Translations under genes and position numbers: made by a program
The notes under the pieces: generated by a model
Told to the model about the DNA's origin: nothing
The model's database searches: none
What the model saw: the letters and a program-made list of their open reading frames with translations, nothing else
Shown here: piece by piece, positions 63,447-64,000 of the stretch
How the letters are laid out: the number at the start of each line of letters is the position of its first letter
Position numbering within the stretch: position 1 is the stretch's first letter
Assembly (NCBI GenBank): GCA_022819645.1
Contig: JAJEGU010000003.1
Location: 62,001-126,000, forward strand
DNA from: Pseudomonadales bacterium
Lineage (GTDB): Bacteria; Pseudomonadota; Gammaproteobacteria; Pseudomonadales; Pseudohongiellaceae
Direction of reading: 5' to 3'
Length of the DNA stretch: 64,000 nucleotides

Positions 63447-64000
63447 TCAGGCGGCGAGTGAGGCGAGTACGTAGCGGTGGCCGCTGAATGGGCGCCTGCC
63501 GTGCATGATCTGCATGTTGTCTAGCAGAACCATGTCGCCGCTGCGCCATTGCAGGTTCACCGTCAGTTCCTCGGCGGTGTCGGACACGATTTGCATGGCG
63601 TCGTCGGGAATTTCCGAGTGGTCGCCGAAGAAGATCGATTTCTCCGCCTCGTTGTGGCTGTCGTTCCAGCCGCGCCAGGCGGCGATGAGTTGATTGAAGA
63701 AGACGCTCCTGCCGTCGGGCAGGGTTCGCACCGCCGGCAGGGCCGGGCTGCAAACCCGCAGCATTTCGCCGCCCAGCCAGGACCAGCCATAGCCCAGCGA
63801 GCGCAAGCAGTTTTCCGCGTCCTTGCGGTTGTCGGCGCTCAGGGTCTTGCACCAGCCCCGGCCCTGGCCTGATTCGAGGTCTTCGCCGGGCGGCATCACA
63901 TTGATATAGCGCACGCCGAGCCGCTCGCACTTGTCGATGAAATCCGGTGTGCGCTCACGCAGGCGTTCGAGCAGCCGGTGGGAACGGCACAGCGGGGTCT
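63447..64000 (-). CDS. TauD/TfdA-family dioxygenase, 5' end beyond window
   Basis: The C-terminal about 184 codons of an Fe(II)/2-oxoglutarate-dependent oxygenase. The frame stays open to the window edge (CRSHRLLERLRERTPDFIDK), so the start lies outside. GDMVLLDNMQIMHGRRPFSGHRYVLASLA holds the second metal His (HGRRPF) and 2-oxoglutarate-binding Arg. FFNQLIAAWRGWNDSHNEAE is typical of the SyrP/clavaminate-synthase-like subgroup. Substrate unknown; the other metal-binding residues (HxD) would be upstream. Confidence 0.85.
   Translation of the reverse strand, partial: TPLCRSHRLLERLRERTPDFIDKCERLGVRYINVMPPGEDLESGQGRGWCKTLSADNRKDAENCLRSLGYGWSWLGGEMLRVCSPALPAVRTLPDGRSVFFNQLIAAWRGWNDSHNEAEKSIFFGDHSEIPDDAMQIVSDTAEELTVNLQWRSGDMVLLDNMQIMHGRRPFSGHRYVLASLAA

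Overview
The window looks like chromosome of a GC-rich gammaproteobacterium, probably environmental or marine. The evidence is gene order and content: priA, a SPOR-domain gene, hslVU, ubiE-ubiJ-ubiB, hisI-hisE and tatABC in series; an hemB / trxA / rho / ubiD block; secB beside a YibN-like rhodanese gene; and a PdsS/PdsR-like two-component pair. I ran no searches, so family assignments come from motifs and recalled homologues.

Layout. 1-11.1 kb is core genome (replication restart, HslUV protease, ubiquinone synthesis, histidine synthesis, Tat secretion). 11.1-18.6 kb is accessory: a Phd/VapC-like toxin-antitoxin pair, a decayed dtd fragment, a double-glycine-leader peptide gene with a small membrane-protein gene behind it, a REP-associated transposase remnant, and a 1260-residue secreted multidomain protein. 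That protein has an AT-rich C-terminus resembling an ADP-ribosyltransferase toxin, followed by a possible immunity gene. 18.9-41.2 kb is again mostly core: dtd, pip, thiI, a type II glutamine synthetase with sigma-54 and NtrC-type sites followed by ntrBC, secB, a sensor kinase/regulator pair, ubiD, rho, trxA, hemB, a TVP38-flavoprotein fusion, a radical SAM gene, dsbB and gshA.

41.2-62.2 kb is a defence and toxin-antitoxin island. Its centre is a minus-strand, translationally coupled operon (46.5 to 42.8 kb). The operon encodes a RelE-type toxin, an XRE antitoxin, a methyltransferase-HNH fusion, a sulfur-binding-domain-like HNH endonuclease (the class that recognises phosphorothioate DNA) and a PAPS-reductase/DndC-like PP-loop enzyme. 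Broken second copies of the methyltransferase and PP-loop genes lie just beyond it, among an AbrB/PIN pair and an IS5 fragment. Further along are a redoxin gene with an in-frame TGA that reads as selenocysteine (SECIS-like hairpin just after it), an AbiEi/AbiEii pair, a HipA kinase with an AbiEi-like N-terminus, two DUF433 antitoxin genes each followed by a broken DUF5615 toxin gene, a TrlF/AlbA-HATPase pair, and an MmeI-like restriction-modification enzyme. 62.2-64 kb holds a secreted protein of unknown function and a partial TauD/TfdA-like oxygenase gene.

Three families of short palindromic repeats are scattered through the window. The most unusual is a modular element built from up to five different hairpins, which sits at several gene borders and at the breakpoint of one truncated gene. 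No tRNA, rRNA or CRISPR array was seen.
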